A DNA stretch of 64,000 nucleotides from Acetobacterium wieringae (GTDB taxonomy: Bacteria; Bacillota; Clostridia; Eubacteriales; Eubacteriaceae): assembly GCF_026646375.1 (NCBI RefSeq), contig NZ_JAIPPU010000007.1, positions 105,679-169,678 on the forward strand, in the 5' to 3' direction. Below the pieces are notes generated by a model. It saw only the letters and a program-made list of their open reading frames with translations. It did no database searches and was not told the origin of the DNA. Positions 1-8,062 of the stretch are shown piece after piece. Position 1 is the first letter of the stretch; every line of letters starts with the position of its first letter. The translations under genes were made by a program, and so were the position numbers.

Positions 1-908
1 TACTCAGTCTTTTTAAAACTGGTGACAAAGTAATTATTTCCAGTAATGTCTATGGCGGTACCTTTCGGGTGCTCGATAAGGTCTTTAATAACTTTGGATT
101 AACCTATGAAATTGTAGAAACAGCCGATCTTAAGCTGCTTGAAGACAGTTTGACCGAAGACGTTAAAGCAATTTTTATCGAAAGTCCGGCCAATCCACTC
201 CTTACCATTACCGATATTGCGGCGGTAGCAGAGATTGCCAGAAAGCATGGCGTTTTAAGTATTGTCGACAATACCTTTATGACTCCCTATCTTCAAAGAC
301 CGATTGCCTTAGGGGTTGATATTGTTGTTCATAGTGCGACAAAATACCTGGGTGGTCATAGTGACTTAATTGCCGGTCTGGCGGTTGTCAATGACGAAGC
401 CCTGGCAGAACGGCTTTGGTTTATTCAAAATGCCACTGGCGGGGTATTGCAGCCCTTTGATTCGTTTTTGTTGATACGGGGCATTAAAACTTTGGGTGTG
501 CGAATGGATCGACATATTGAGAATGCTACATTCATTGCCGAGGCGTTACAAAAAACGCCTGGGGTTAAGGCCATTTACTATCCCGGCTTACCGGATGGTC
601 AGGGGTATGCGATCAATAAAAAACAGGCTGACGGACCAGGTGGGATGCTCTCCTTTGAGTTGGATGAAAAGTATAATATTAATAAATTTGTGGAGTCGCT
701 GAAGTTAATAACCCTGGCCGAAAGTCTGGGCGGCGTTGAATCCCTGGTTTGCCATCCTTCCAGTATGACCCATGCATCGATTCCCTATGAAATCCGGCAA
801 AAAGTCGGCATTGTTGAAAACCTGATTCGTATCTCGGTTGGGATTGAGGATAAACACGATATTTTAGCGGATTTGGAACAGGCATTTGCGAAAAGTTTAG
901 AGGCATAA
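1..908 (+). CDS. mccB: Cystathionine gamma-lyase/synthase family PLP enzyme, 5' end cut by the window
   Basis: PLP-dependent trans-sulfuration enzyme (Cys/Met metabolism family). The reading frame is open to the first complete codon at position 3, so the true start lies outside the window; a GTG at 69 is internal. The PLP lysine lies in SATKYLGGH (codon at 342-344), and the C-terminal SLGGVESL and HPSSMTHA motifs are typical. The stop is followed after one base by an mccA-like cystathionine/cysteine synthase gene, the pairing known from Bacillus mccAB, where methionine-derived homocysteine is converted to cysteine. Family members differ in lyase, synthase or methionine gamma-lyase activity and the sequence alone does not settle which. 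Family call is firm, exact reaction less so. Confidence 0.85.
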   Translation, partial: LSLFKTGDKVIISSNVYGGTFRVLDKVFNNFGLTYEIVETADLKLLEDSLTEDVKAIFIESPANPLLTITDIAAVAEIARKHGVLSIVDNTFMTPYLQRPIALGVDIVVHSATKYLGGHSDLIAGLAVVNDEALAERLWFIQNATGGVLQPFDSFLLIRGIKTLGVRMDRHIENATFIAEALQKTPGVKAIYYPGLPDGQGYAINKKQADGPGGMLSFELDEKYNINKFVESLKLITLAESLGGVESLVCHPSSMTHASIPYEIRQKVGIVENLIRISVGIEDKHDILADLEQAFAKSLEA

Positions 909-909
909 G

Positions 910-1821
910 ATGGCGTATTATAATGATATCAGAGAATTGATTGGCAATACGCCAATGGTAAAGCTTAACCAGTTTCAGGTAAAAAAAGGGGTAAATATTT
1001 TTGCCAAGCTGGAACTCTGGAATCCTGGCGGCAGCGTCAAGGATCGGATTGGGGTAGCGATGATTGAAGATGCCGAAAACAAAGGGTTGCTTAAACCAGG
1101 TGGCACAATCATTGAAGGCACCGCCGGTAACACGGGTCTCGGCGTGGCCCTGGCCGCCATCAATCGGGGTTATCGGGTAATCTTTGTGGTGCCAACTAAA
1201 TTTTCAGTGGAAAAACAGACGCTGATGCGTGCCTATGGTGGAGAAATTGTGAACACGCCCCGTGAACTGGGAATGCAAGGAGCTACGAATAAGGCCCGGG
1301 AGTTATTGAAGTCAATTCCCGATGCCATTTCACTACAACAGTTTGAAAACCCATCGAATCCTGGTATTCATTACGACACCACCGGACCGGAAATTTTTAA
1401 TGATCTCGATGGAAACATTGATTATCTGGTAGCTGGTGCTGGCAGTGGCGGCACCTATTCCGGGGTGGTGCGTTATTTGAAAGAAAAAAATCCCAACATC
1501 AAAGGGATTTTAGCAGATCCCTACGGTTCAATCATGGGCGGCGGGACAGCCGGTTGCTATGATATTGAAGGGATAGGCAACGACTTTATTGCCAACACAA
1601 TGGATATGACCCTGGTTGACGAGGTTATCAAAGTGGATGATCGAACCGCCTTCGATTTGGTACGATTACTGGCAAAAAAAGAGGGCATTATTGCCGGAAC
1701 TTCATCTGGCGCAGCACTCTACGGGGCACTCAAACTGACAGAAAAAATTGAGCAAGGCAATATTGTTGTGATCTTTCCTGATCGTGGCGACCGTTATTTC
1801 AGTAAGAATTTGTATGAGTAG
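910..1821 (+). CDS. mccA: O-acetylserine-dependent cystathionine beta-synthase / cysteine synthase
   Basis: Fold-type II PLP enzyme of 303 residues. LIGNTPMVKL opens the protein, the PLP lysine is K44 in NPGGSVKDR, the phosphate loop is EGTAGNTGLG (about 69-78) and SSGAA lies near the C terminus. The KFSVEKQ stretch and TAG instead of TSG in the loop resemble my recollection of Bacillus MccA more than housekeeping CysK, which favours cystathionine formation from homocysteine and O-acetylserine. It starts one base after the preceding lyase stop, so the two are co-transcribed and act in sequence (homocysteine to cystathionine to cysteine). A plain O-acetylserine sulfhydrylase remains possible. 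Confidence 0.8.
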   Translation: MAYYNDIRELIGNTPMVKLNQFQVKKGVNIFAKLELWNPGGSVKDRIGVAMIEDAENKGLLKPGGTIIEGTAGNTGLGVALAAINRGYRVIFVVPTKFSVEKQTLMRAYGGEIVNTPRELGMQGATNKARELLKSIPDAISLQQFENPSNPGIHYDTTGPEIFNDLDGNIDYLVAGAGSGGTYSGVVRYLKEKNPNIKGILADPYGSIMGGGTAGCYDIEGIGNDFIANTMDMTLVDEVIKVDDRTAFDLVRLLAKKEGIIAGTSSGAALYGALKLTEKIEQGNIVVIFPDRGDRYFSKNLYE

Positions 1822-1860
1822 GGAATCAAGATAAAAAAAGTGATTTTAGCTTTAATTTAT

Positions 1861-1894
1861 AAAGCTTCGGTTAGACGATTCGAACCGAAGCTTT
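1861..1894. terminator. Bidirectional rho-independent terminator
   Basis: A perfect 12-bp stem (AAAGCTTCGGTT / AACCGAAGCTTT) with a 10-nt loop. T-runs on both strands make it serve the converging mccA-like gene and the DUF2325 gene. Confidence 0.85.
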
Positions 1895-1914
1895 TTGTTC
1901 TCCTAAATTGTTTG

Positions 1915-2253
1915 TTAATGATGCACCGACTGTGATTGGGATAAATGGTTGGGGCATCCCTGGCAGGTAGTTTTCTGGCAATGGTCGGCAAGGATTTTCT
2001 GCAGAGCGCAGGCACTACTGCTGTGGGAACGGACAATTGAAGTCCCGGTTTTTTCGCCGCTTTTGATGGCATTGTGAATCATCTTGTGCGATACCGTATT
2101 GGTAAAAAGTACGAGCAGGTCGGGGCTGCCAATGACATTTTTCATATCTGCTGGCATTTGGGTAAAAACCTTAACCTTATACTGATAGCTTTTGCATATT
2201 TCTTTATATTTGCATACCATTCGGTCATGCCCTCCAATAATAACAATCCCCAT
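1915..2253 (-). CDS. DUF2325 family protein
   Basis: Small 112-residue protein opening with MGIVIIGGHDRM, the Rossmann-like beginning typical of DUF2325. The pattern PDLLVLFTNTVSHKM follows, and a Cys/His-rich tail (CQGCPNH then SVHH) could bind metal. The function of the family is not known. AGGAGG lies 8 bases upstream of ATG. It sits between trans-sulfuration genes and the NifU-E1 fusion, all in the same sulfur neighbourhood, but has its own promoter with a striking palindrome. No transmembrane segment is seen. Confidence 0.75.
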   Translation of the reverse strand: MGIVIIGGHDRMVCKYKEICKSYQYKVKVFTQMPADMKNVIGSPDLLVLFTNTVSHKMIHNAIKSGEKTGTSIVRSHSSSACALQKILADHCQKTTCQGCPNHLSQSQSVHH

Positions 2254-2268
2254 AATTCAAACCTCCTC

Positions 2269-2328
2269 ATATTATTCATATAATATTTATATGAATAATA
2301 TGATATCATAAATCGGACAGCTGTTCAA
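2269..2328 (-). promoter_or_regulatory. Promoter and palindromic operator of the DUF2325 gene
   Basis: Read on the minus strand: TTGAAC (2323-2328), 17-bp spacer, TATCAT (2300-2305). A perfect 12-bp inverted repeat, ATATTATTCATA / TATGAATAATAT (2269-2280 and 2290-2301), covers the predicted transcription start and early leader, the place expected for a repressor site. The same 12-mer recurs upstream of metQ. Confidence 0.6.
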
Positions 2329-2419
2329 GGATTTATCGATAATTGTTTAAAATTAGTGAACAACAATTATTGAAAAGACAGCGTCGCAATTTAACATATC
2401 CAGCATTTAAATCAAGTGT

Positions 2420-4318
2420 TTAGTTGTCAAGGCGATCATCTTCACAAACAAATGAAAAGGAGCCAAGTTCATGGATACTCGGATCTTGACCGCATAACGG
2501 ACAGCTCGTATCTTTTTTAAAACTAAAAAGATCAAATGAGGTTGCCAGGGTGTCAATCATTAAAAGACGTCCGGTTAAATTGGGTCTAAGACCAAGCAAT
2601 TGTTTTATGGCTTCAACGGCCTGGAGTACCCCAATCACCCCGGGCACCGGGCCTAATACACCGGTTTCAGAGCAACTGCCAGCAGTCTGACCATCAGCTT
2701 GAGGAAACAGACAGCGAAAACAAGGGCCATCATCAGGAATCAAGGCGGTTACCTGGCCGTAATATGATAGGGCACCAGCTTCAATCAGCGGCTTTTTTTC
2801 CTGATAACAGGCATCATTGAGCAGATAACGGGTTGGTAAATTATCCAGACCGTCAATGACCAAATCATGCTGGCTAATTAAAGCCCGGGCATTTTCAGTA
2901 CTGAGAGCTTCGGGATAAAGCGTTATATTCAGCTCGGGATTAATTGACTTAAGGGCGATCCGGGCCGATTCAACTTTTAACAGGCCGATTCGGGAGCTGG
3001 AATGCAGGATCTGGCGATTCAGATTACTGATTTCAACCTGGTCAAAATCGATCAGGCTCAGGTGAGTAAGTCCAGCCTTGGCGAGAACCAGATTGGCCGG
3101 ACAGCCCAGACCTCCGGCACCGACGGTTAAAATTCGGGCGGATCTAAGCTTGTTTATATCAATCCCTTGCGATAAATCCGTTGGCGGATGAAGGGGCTGA
3201 CTGGAGATAAACTGATTATCAAAAATTTGGCTGACCAAATCATAATAAAAGCCTGCTGTCTGCTGTTCACCGATGTTTAGACATGCTTTAACCAATTCGA
3301 TTGGTAGCAGGGTTCCAGAAAAGGCGGCACTGAGATCAGAGCCAAGCGCAATTAATTCATGATTTATGGCCTGATGATCGGAAAAACCCTTATTCTGCAG
3401 GGCGTCTAGAAATAGCTTCATGGTGGCCTTATCATGACAATAGTTAAAGCACCCCTGCCAGGTTTCACAAACAGACACCAAGGTCGGTGTAAAGGTTGTG
3501 GCGAGAGTAGCACGGAGAAGCGACTCAACCAGCTTGCGGCAAAAGTCGTTGCTTCCATGAATCAGGTTAAAATCAGCAGGCGCCGTGACGGTTTTAACTA
3601 ACTGCAAAGTGACATCCGGGTTTTGATCCCGCAAGTTTGCACAAACGGGTTCCCAATTGTCCGGGTTATTAAGAAAGCAGTCGATCTGACCAATGCCCAT
3701 GGCAACCAGGTAACGAAGCAGCAGATCGGCGATCTTAAGATTTGGAGCACAAACCAGTATTTTTGTCGTCAGCAGTTTTTTTTGGCCAGCACCACCGATG
3801 TCTGGCATAATGATCTGGCGCAGATAGCGCTTAATCTGGGCAGGATCGGTTAATCCTTCGGTTGGAGCCTGATTCCCGTTGGGGGCAGCGTCCTGATCAG
3901 TCGCTTCGATATTTTTGACTACATCTCCTTGTTGTTGATCTGAAGCCTGTTGCTGGCAGTGCTGCTGATAGTTTTGGATGGCATCATGGAGGGCATCAGC
4001 GGCGATGTTTGAGCACAGTAGCTTTTCAGGTGGCAAACCGCCAAGTGCAGTAGCGACATCAGCATTGGTAATTTTAAGGGCTGCGGCAAGGGTTTTTCCA
4101 CTGGCAATTACGGTAAGCATGCTACTGGCGGCAATGGCAGCACCGCAACCGAAGGTTTTAAAACGCACCCCTGTCAATTGCTGATCTGAAACTTTTATAT
4201 AGATTGTAATTTTATCACCATCGATTGGATTACCGGCGTGTCCCACGCCATCAGGCGTGGCAAAATCGCCAACATTACGGGGATTGGAAAAATGGTCGAG
4301 TACTATCTCGTTGTACAT
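2420..4318 (-). CDS. Fusion: NifU/IscU-like scaffold plus tandem ThiF/MoeB (E1-like) domains
   Basis: 632 residues. Residues 1-120 are a NifU/IscU-type Fe-S scaffold: two of three ligand cysteines remain (C58 in FGCGAA, C102 in LLCSN), but the first is replaced by Asp33 in GNPIDGD. A Gln-rich linker follows. Residues 160-375 begin like a ThiF/MoeB domain (KRYLRQIIMPDIGGAGQ), but the nucleotide loop has become VCAPNLKI, so this copy is probably inactive. Residues 385-632 form an intact E1-like domain: GAGGLG 400-405, NRQ 434-436, zinc pairs CFRC 533-536 and CPLC 606-609, and a possible catalytic Cys549. ATG at 4318 is chosen because AGGAGG precedes it by 6 bases. It would adenylate a sulfur carrier C terminus; no ThiS/MoaD partner is in the window. 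The sulfur-amino-acid context suggests sulfur transfer, by inference. Confidence 0.8.
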   Translation of the reverse strand: MYNEIVLDHFSNPRNVGDFATPDGVGHAGNPIDGDKITIYIKVSDQQLTGVRFKTFGCGAAIAASSMLTVIASGKTLAAALKITNADVATALGGLPPEKLLCSNIAADALHDAIQNYQQHCQQQASDQQQGDVVKNIEATDQDAAPNGNQAPTEGLTDPAQIKRYLRQIIMPDIGGAGQKKLLTTKILVCAPNLKIADLLLRYLVAMGIGQIDCFLNNPDNWEPVCANLRDQNPDVTLQLVKTVTAPADFNLIHGSNDFCRKLVESLLRATLATTFTPTLVSVCETWQGCFNYCHDKATMKLFLDALQNKGFSDHQAINHELIALGSDLSAAFSGTLLPIELVKACLNIGEQQTAGFYYDLVSQIFDNQFISSQPLHPPTDLSQGIDINKLRSARILTVGAGGLGCPANLVLAKAGLTHLSLIDFDQVEISNLNRQILHSSSRIGLLKVESARIALKSINPELNITLYPEALSTENARALISQHDLVIDGLDNLPTRYLLNDACYQEKKPLIEAGALSYYGQVTALIPDDGPCFRCLFPQADGQTAGSCSETGVLGPVPGVIGVLQAVEAIKQLLGLRPNLTGRLLMIDTLATSFDLFSFKKDTSCPLCGQDPSIHELGSFSFVCEDDRLDN

Positions 4319-4344
4319 GATATACCTCCTATGCATATATCACA

Positions 4345-4374
4345 ATTATACTATGGAATTAATATGATATACAA
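4345..4374 (-). promoter_or_regulatory. Promoter for the NifU-E1 fusion gene
   Basis: Minus-strand TTGTAT, 18-bp spacer, TATAAT, about 27 bases before the start codon. The spacer contains AATATGATAT, also present just upstream of the DUF2325 gene at 2297-2306. Confidence 0.5.
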
Positions 4375-4441
4375 CTGAATTGAATGATCTTAAGTAAAAG
4401 AAAAAATTATTGATGTGATCGAATAGACATGTCGAATCATC

Positions 4442-4470
4442 TTGACATTAATAGGCGAATCGGTTAGTAT
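4442..4470 (+). promoter_or_regulatory. Sigma-A promoter for the cystathionine enzyme-patB operon
   Basis: TTGACA, 17-bp spacer, TAGTAT, about 50 bases before the start codon of the downstream PLP enzyme gene. Confidence 0.65.
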
Positions 4471-4520
4471 TGACTAAACATACTGAATCACTATGAATTG
4501 ATATAAGAATGGAGAATGAT

Positions 4521-5666
4521 ATGGATTTTGGAACATTATGCATCCATGGTAACAATAATAAATATGATAACACCGGAGCCATCAGTGTCCCGATTTTTCA
4601 GACGGCTACCTTTGCTCATCCTGGGGTTGGCGAGAGTACTGGTTATGATTATACCAGACAACAAAACCCCACCCGGGAGCATCTCGAAAATATCCTGACC
4701 CGGATGGAAGAAGGTGTCGATGCGATGGCTTTTTCATCGGGGATGGCAGCCATCAGCGCGGTGATGGAACTTTTTTCCCCGGGGGATCACATCATCGCCT
4801 CGGACGATCTTTACGGTGGTTCTCATCGGCTTTTTCATCACATTTCGATTAAGAATGGAATCAGCTTTGATCTGGTTGATACTGCCGATCTTTCGTTAAT
4901 TGAGCCGCTGATCAGAACCAATACCAGAGCTTTATTTATTGAAACGCCGACCAACCCGATGATGCAGGTCACCGATCTGGCTGGTGTAGCCGAGATTGCC
5001 CGCAAACATCAGTTGCTGTTAATGGTTGACAACACCTTTTTGACCCCGTATTTTCAGAAACCGCTGAAATTAGGTGCCGACATTGTAATCCATAGCGGCA
5101 CCAAATACTTAGGTGGTCATAATGATACCATTGCCGGTTTTGTAGTCACCCGGGATAAAACCCTGGCTGACAAGCTGCGCTTTATTTTTAAAACGACCGG
5201 AGCTGGGTTAGCACCCTTTGACAGCTGGCTATTAATTCGGGGAATCAAGACCTTACCGATTCGGATGGATCGACAACAGCAAAATGCCGGCGTGATTGCC
5301 AGGTGGCTATGTCAACAGGAACGCATTAAGGCAGTCCATTATGTAGGTCTTGAAAGCCATCCCGGTTATCAGATTTCGAAACGTCAGGCGACGGGTTTTG
5401 GCGGGATGATCTCTTTTGAAGTGGACAGTGAAAAAACGGCTCACCATATTCTGGAAGGAGTAAAACTGATTCAGTATGCTGAAAGTCTGGGCGGAGTGGA
5501 GAGCTTAATCACCTATCCAATGCTGCAGACCCATGGCGATATTCCAGAAGAGCAGCGTGAAGCCAAGGGGATTAATAGTCGCCTGCTACGCTTGTCTGTT
5601 GGAATTGAAAGTGTTAATGACCTGATCGATGAGCTCGATCGGGTTTTAAAGGAGACGGTCCAATGA
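4521..5666 (+). CDS. Cystathionine gamma-synthase/lyase family PLP enzyme (second copy)
   Basis: 381-residue trans-sulfuration enzyme, paralogous to the truncated gene at the left edge. It carries YDYTRQQNPTREHLE, the FSSGMAAISA phosphate loop, VDNTFLTPYFQ and the PLP lysine in HSGTKYLGGHND. An ATG 12 bases earlier is in frame, but GGAGA sits 5 bases before the chosen ATG, so this start is preferred. Its stop overlaps the patB start by 4 bases (ATGA). Pairing with a C-S lyase suggests cystathionine synthesis followed by cleavage to homocysteine, meaning methionine synthesis, while the leftmost pair would run toward cysteine. The direction is inferred. Confidence 0.85.
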   Translation: MDFGTLCIHGNNNKYDNTGAISVPIFQTATFAHPGVGESTGYDYTRQQNPTREHLENILTRMEEGVDAMAFSSGMAAISAVMELFSPGDHIIASDDLYGGSHRLFHHISIKNGISFDLVDTADLSLIEPLIRTNTRALFIETPTNPMMQVTDLAGVAEIARKHQLLLMVDNTFLTPYFQKPLKLGADIVIHSGTKYLGGHNDTIAGFVVTRDKTLADKLRFIFKTTGAGLAPFDSWLLIRGIKTLPIRMDRQQQNAGVIARWLCQQERIKAVHYVGLESHPGYQISKRQATGFGGMISFEVDSEKTAHHILEGVKLIQYAESLGGVESLITYPMLQTHGDIPEEQREAKGINSRLLRLSVGIESVNDLIDELDRVLKETVQ

Positions 5667-6841
5667 AATATAACTTTGACGAAATAATCACCCGGGATAA
5701 TACCAATTCCATTAAATATGATTTTGCCCATCGGCGTGGGATGCCAGAAGGGCTTTTGCCACTTTGGGTAGCTGATATGGATTTCAAGACTCCGGCCCCG
5801 GTTGTCGAGGCCCTGGTTGAAAAGAGCAAGCATGGTATCTTTGGATATTCAGAAAGCGGCCAGGATTATTTCTTTATCTTAAAGGAATGGTTTAAAAGTC
5901 GGTTTGGCTGGAATATCCAGCCGGATTGGCTGGTGACCACCCCCGGAGTGGTTTACGCTATTGCCACTGCCATCCGGGCGTTGACTAGAGAAGGTGACAG
6001 CATCATTATTCAGCAACCGGTTTATTATCCCTTTGCCGAAATGATCACGGTCAATGAGCGGAATCTGGTAGTTAACCAGTTAGTTTACGAGGAAGGCCGC
6101 TATCGCATTAATTTTGACGACTTTGAAAAAAAGATCTTAGAAAATGATGTCAAGTTGTTCATTCTCTGCAATCCCCATAATCCGGTGGGACGGGTGTGGA
6201 CGCAGGCAGAGTTGACTCGCCTGGGCGATATCTGTTTAAAACATGAGGTCATCGTCATTGCGGATGAAATTCATCAGGATTTTGTTTATCCGGGCTTTAA
6301 ACATCTGGTTTTTGCTAATTTGAAGCCGGAATATTTAAGTAATACAATTACCTGTACCGCTCCAAGCAAGACCTTTAATCTGGCTGGGCTTCAGGTTTCC
6401 AATATTTTCATCGAGAACCGGGAGATTCGCAAAAAGTTTAGAAAAGAAATGCACAAAGGCGGTTATAATGAGATCAGCATTATGGGCATTGTCGCCTGCG
6501 CGGCCGCCTATTCCAAAGGGCAGAAGTGGCTGGAGGAATTAAAGGATTACTTATTTAATAACTTGAACTTTGTTAGAACATATCTGGCAGAGCGGCTGCC
6601 CCAGATAAAACTGATTGAACCGGAGGGAACCTATCTGATCTGGCTGGATTTTTGTGAACTGGGCCTTAGCAATCAAGAACTGGAAGATTTAATTATCAAC
6701 CGGGCGGGCCTCTGGCTGGATGCCGGGACGATGTTTGGTGCTGGTGGCGATGGCTTTCAGCGTATCAATATGGCGTCACCCCGGTTGATTCTGGAGCAGG
6801 CCCTTAATCAGCTGGAAAAGGCCATCAAAAATGACGTGTAA
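5663..6841 (+). CDS. patB: PatB/MalY-type cystathionine beta-lyase (C-S lyase)
   Basis: 392-residue fold-type I PLP enzyme. The N-terminal IKYDFAHRRGMPEGLLPLWVADMDF block is diagnostic of the MalY/PatB family; CNPHNPVGRVW and ADEIHQDFV are conserved and the PLP lysine is in TAPSKTFNLAG. Family members split cystathionine to homocysteine, pyruvate and ammonia. Translation is probably coupled to the preceding gene through the ATGA overlap. An aminotransferase function is unlikely given the family signature. Confidence 0.88.
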   Translation: MKYNFDEIITRDNTNSIKYDFAHRRGMPEGLLPLWVADMDFKTPAPVVEALVEKSKHGIFGYSESGQDYFFILKEWFKSRFGWNIQPDWLVTTPGVVYAIATAIRALTREGDSIIIQQPVYYPFAEMITVNERNLVVNQLVYEEGRYRINFDDFEKKILENDVKLFILCNPHNPVGRVWTQAELTRLGDICLKHEVIVIADEIHQDFVYPGFKHLVFANLKPEYLSNTITCTAPSKTFNLAGLQVSNIFIENREIRKKFRKEMHKGGYNEISIMGIVACAAAYSKGQKWLEELKDYLFNNLNFVRTYLAERLPQIKLIEPEGTYLIWLDFCELGLSNQELEDLIINRAGLWLDAGTMFGAGGDGFQRINMASPRLILEQALNQLEKAIKNDV

Positions 6842-6866
6842 AGCCAAATAAATAGCGAAATAAAAA

Positions 6867-6897
6867 GGCAGAGACTTCTAAAAAGAATGTCTCTGCC
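6867..6897. terminator. Bidirectional terminator between patB and the aminotransferase gene
   Basis: 9-bp stem GGCAGAGAC / GTCTCTGCC flanked by A-run and T-run. The stop codon of the converging minus-strand gene lies inside it. Confidence 0.8.
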
Positions 6898-8053
6898 ATT
6901 TTTGTTTAAGATCGGCCAAACGGTTCAGGGCCTCATAGAGGGTTGCTTCTTTTTTGGCAAAATGCAGACGGATCAGGTGATTGACATCTTCCCTGAAAAA
7001 AGTAGAGCCGGGGACAGCCCCAACGCCGACATGTTCGGCTAACCAGGTGCAAAAAGCCAGATCATCATCGGCTTTATAGGGGGATACATCAATCATCACA
7101 TAATAGGCACCCTGGGGTGTACTGTAGCCAAGGCCGATATCATCAAGACCGTTTAAAAAGAGCTGCCTTTTGGCAGTATAGTGTTTGCGCAAATCAAGAT
7201 AATAGTCATCACCAAATTGCAGCCCAACGGTGGCGGCTTCCTGGAGCGGTGCCGCGGCACCGACGGTTAAGAAATCATGAACCTTTTTAGCGACATCAAT
7301 AATATGTTCCGGGGCGATAATATAGCCTAACCGCCAACCGGTGATGGAATAGGTTTTTGATAAAGAACTGCAGGAAATCGTGCGTTCAAACATTCCCGGT
7401 AAAGAAGCCAGATAAATGTGTTCATGGGGTTCGTAAACAATGTGTTCATAGACCTCATCGGTGATTACATAGGTATCATATTTCTTGGCCAAATCAGCAA
7501 TAATCGTCAGTTCTTCGCGGTTAAACACCTTGCCGGTGGGGTTGGAAGGGTTGCACAGAATCAGCGCTTTGGGATCTTGTTTAAAGGCGGCTTCCAACTC
7601 ATCGGTATTGAAGTTAAACGCAGGCGGATGAAGCGGGACATAGATTGGAACAGCACCGGATAAAATGGTATCCGCTCCATAATTCTCATAAAAAGGCGAG
7701 AAAACGATGACCTTGTCACCAGGATTGGCGACAGTCATCATCGCGGCCATCATCGCCTCGGTGCTGCCACAGGTCACTACAATTTCGGTTTCCGGATTAA
7801 TTGATCGGCCCATTAACCGGTTCTGTTTTTGTGCCAGGGCTTCCCGGAAATTTTGCGCCCCGCAGGTAATCGAATATTGATGAGGCCCCTGACGGGAAGC
7901 TTTTTCCAGAGCCTCAAGAATTGGTTTCGGTGGATCAAAGTCAGGAAATCCCTGGGACAGGTTGACCGCATTATACTGATTGGAAATACGGGTCATCCGT
8001 CGGATTACAGAATCGGTAAAGTCAGCAGTTCGGTTACTCAGTGGTTTCATCAT
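6878..8053 (-). CDS. PLP-dependent aminotransferase, class I/II (methionine/aromatic type)
   Basis: 391 residues. AVNLSQGFPDFDPP near the N terminus marks the subgroup containing kynurenine/glutamine transaminase K and the E. coli methionine aminotransferase YbdL. NPSNPTGKVF, the DEVYEH loop, the PLP lysine in SSLSKTYSITGWRLG and the terminal arginine in HLIRLHFAKKE are all present. It is the last gene of a run encoding a 2-oxoacid:ferredoxin oxidoreductase and an acyl-CoA ligase, so it would supply 2-oxoacids by transamination. With metNIQ at the head of the run, methionine is an attractive substrate, but aromatic or branched substrates are not excluded. Confidence 0.85.
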   Translation of the reverse strand: MMKPLSNRTADFTDSVIRRMTRISNQYNAVNLSQGFPDFDPPKPILEALEKASRQGPHQYSITCGAQNFREALAQKQNRLMGRSINPETEIVVTCGSTEAMMAAMMTVANPGDKVIVFSPFYENYGADTILSGAVPIYVPLHPPAFNFNTDELEAAFKQDPKALILCNPSNPTGKVFNREELTIIADLAKKYDTYVITDEVYEHIVYEPHEHIYLASLPGMFERTISCSSLSKTYSITGWRLGYIIAPEHIIDVAKKVHDFLTVGAAAPLQEAATVGLQFGDDYYLDLRKHYTAKRQLFLNGLDDIGLGYSTPQGAYYVMIDVSPYKADDDLAFCTWLAEHVGVGAVPGSTFFREDVNHLIRLHFAKKEATLYEALNRLADLKQKWQRHSF

Positions 8054-8062
8054 GCACCTTCT

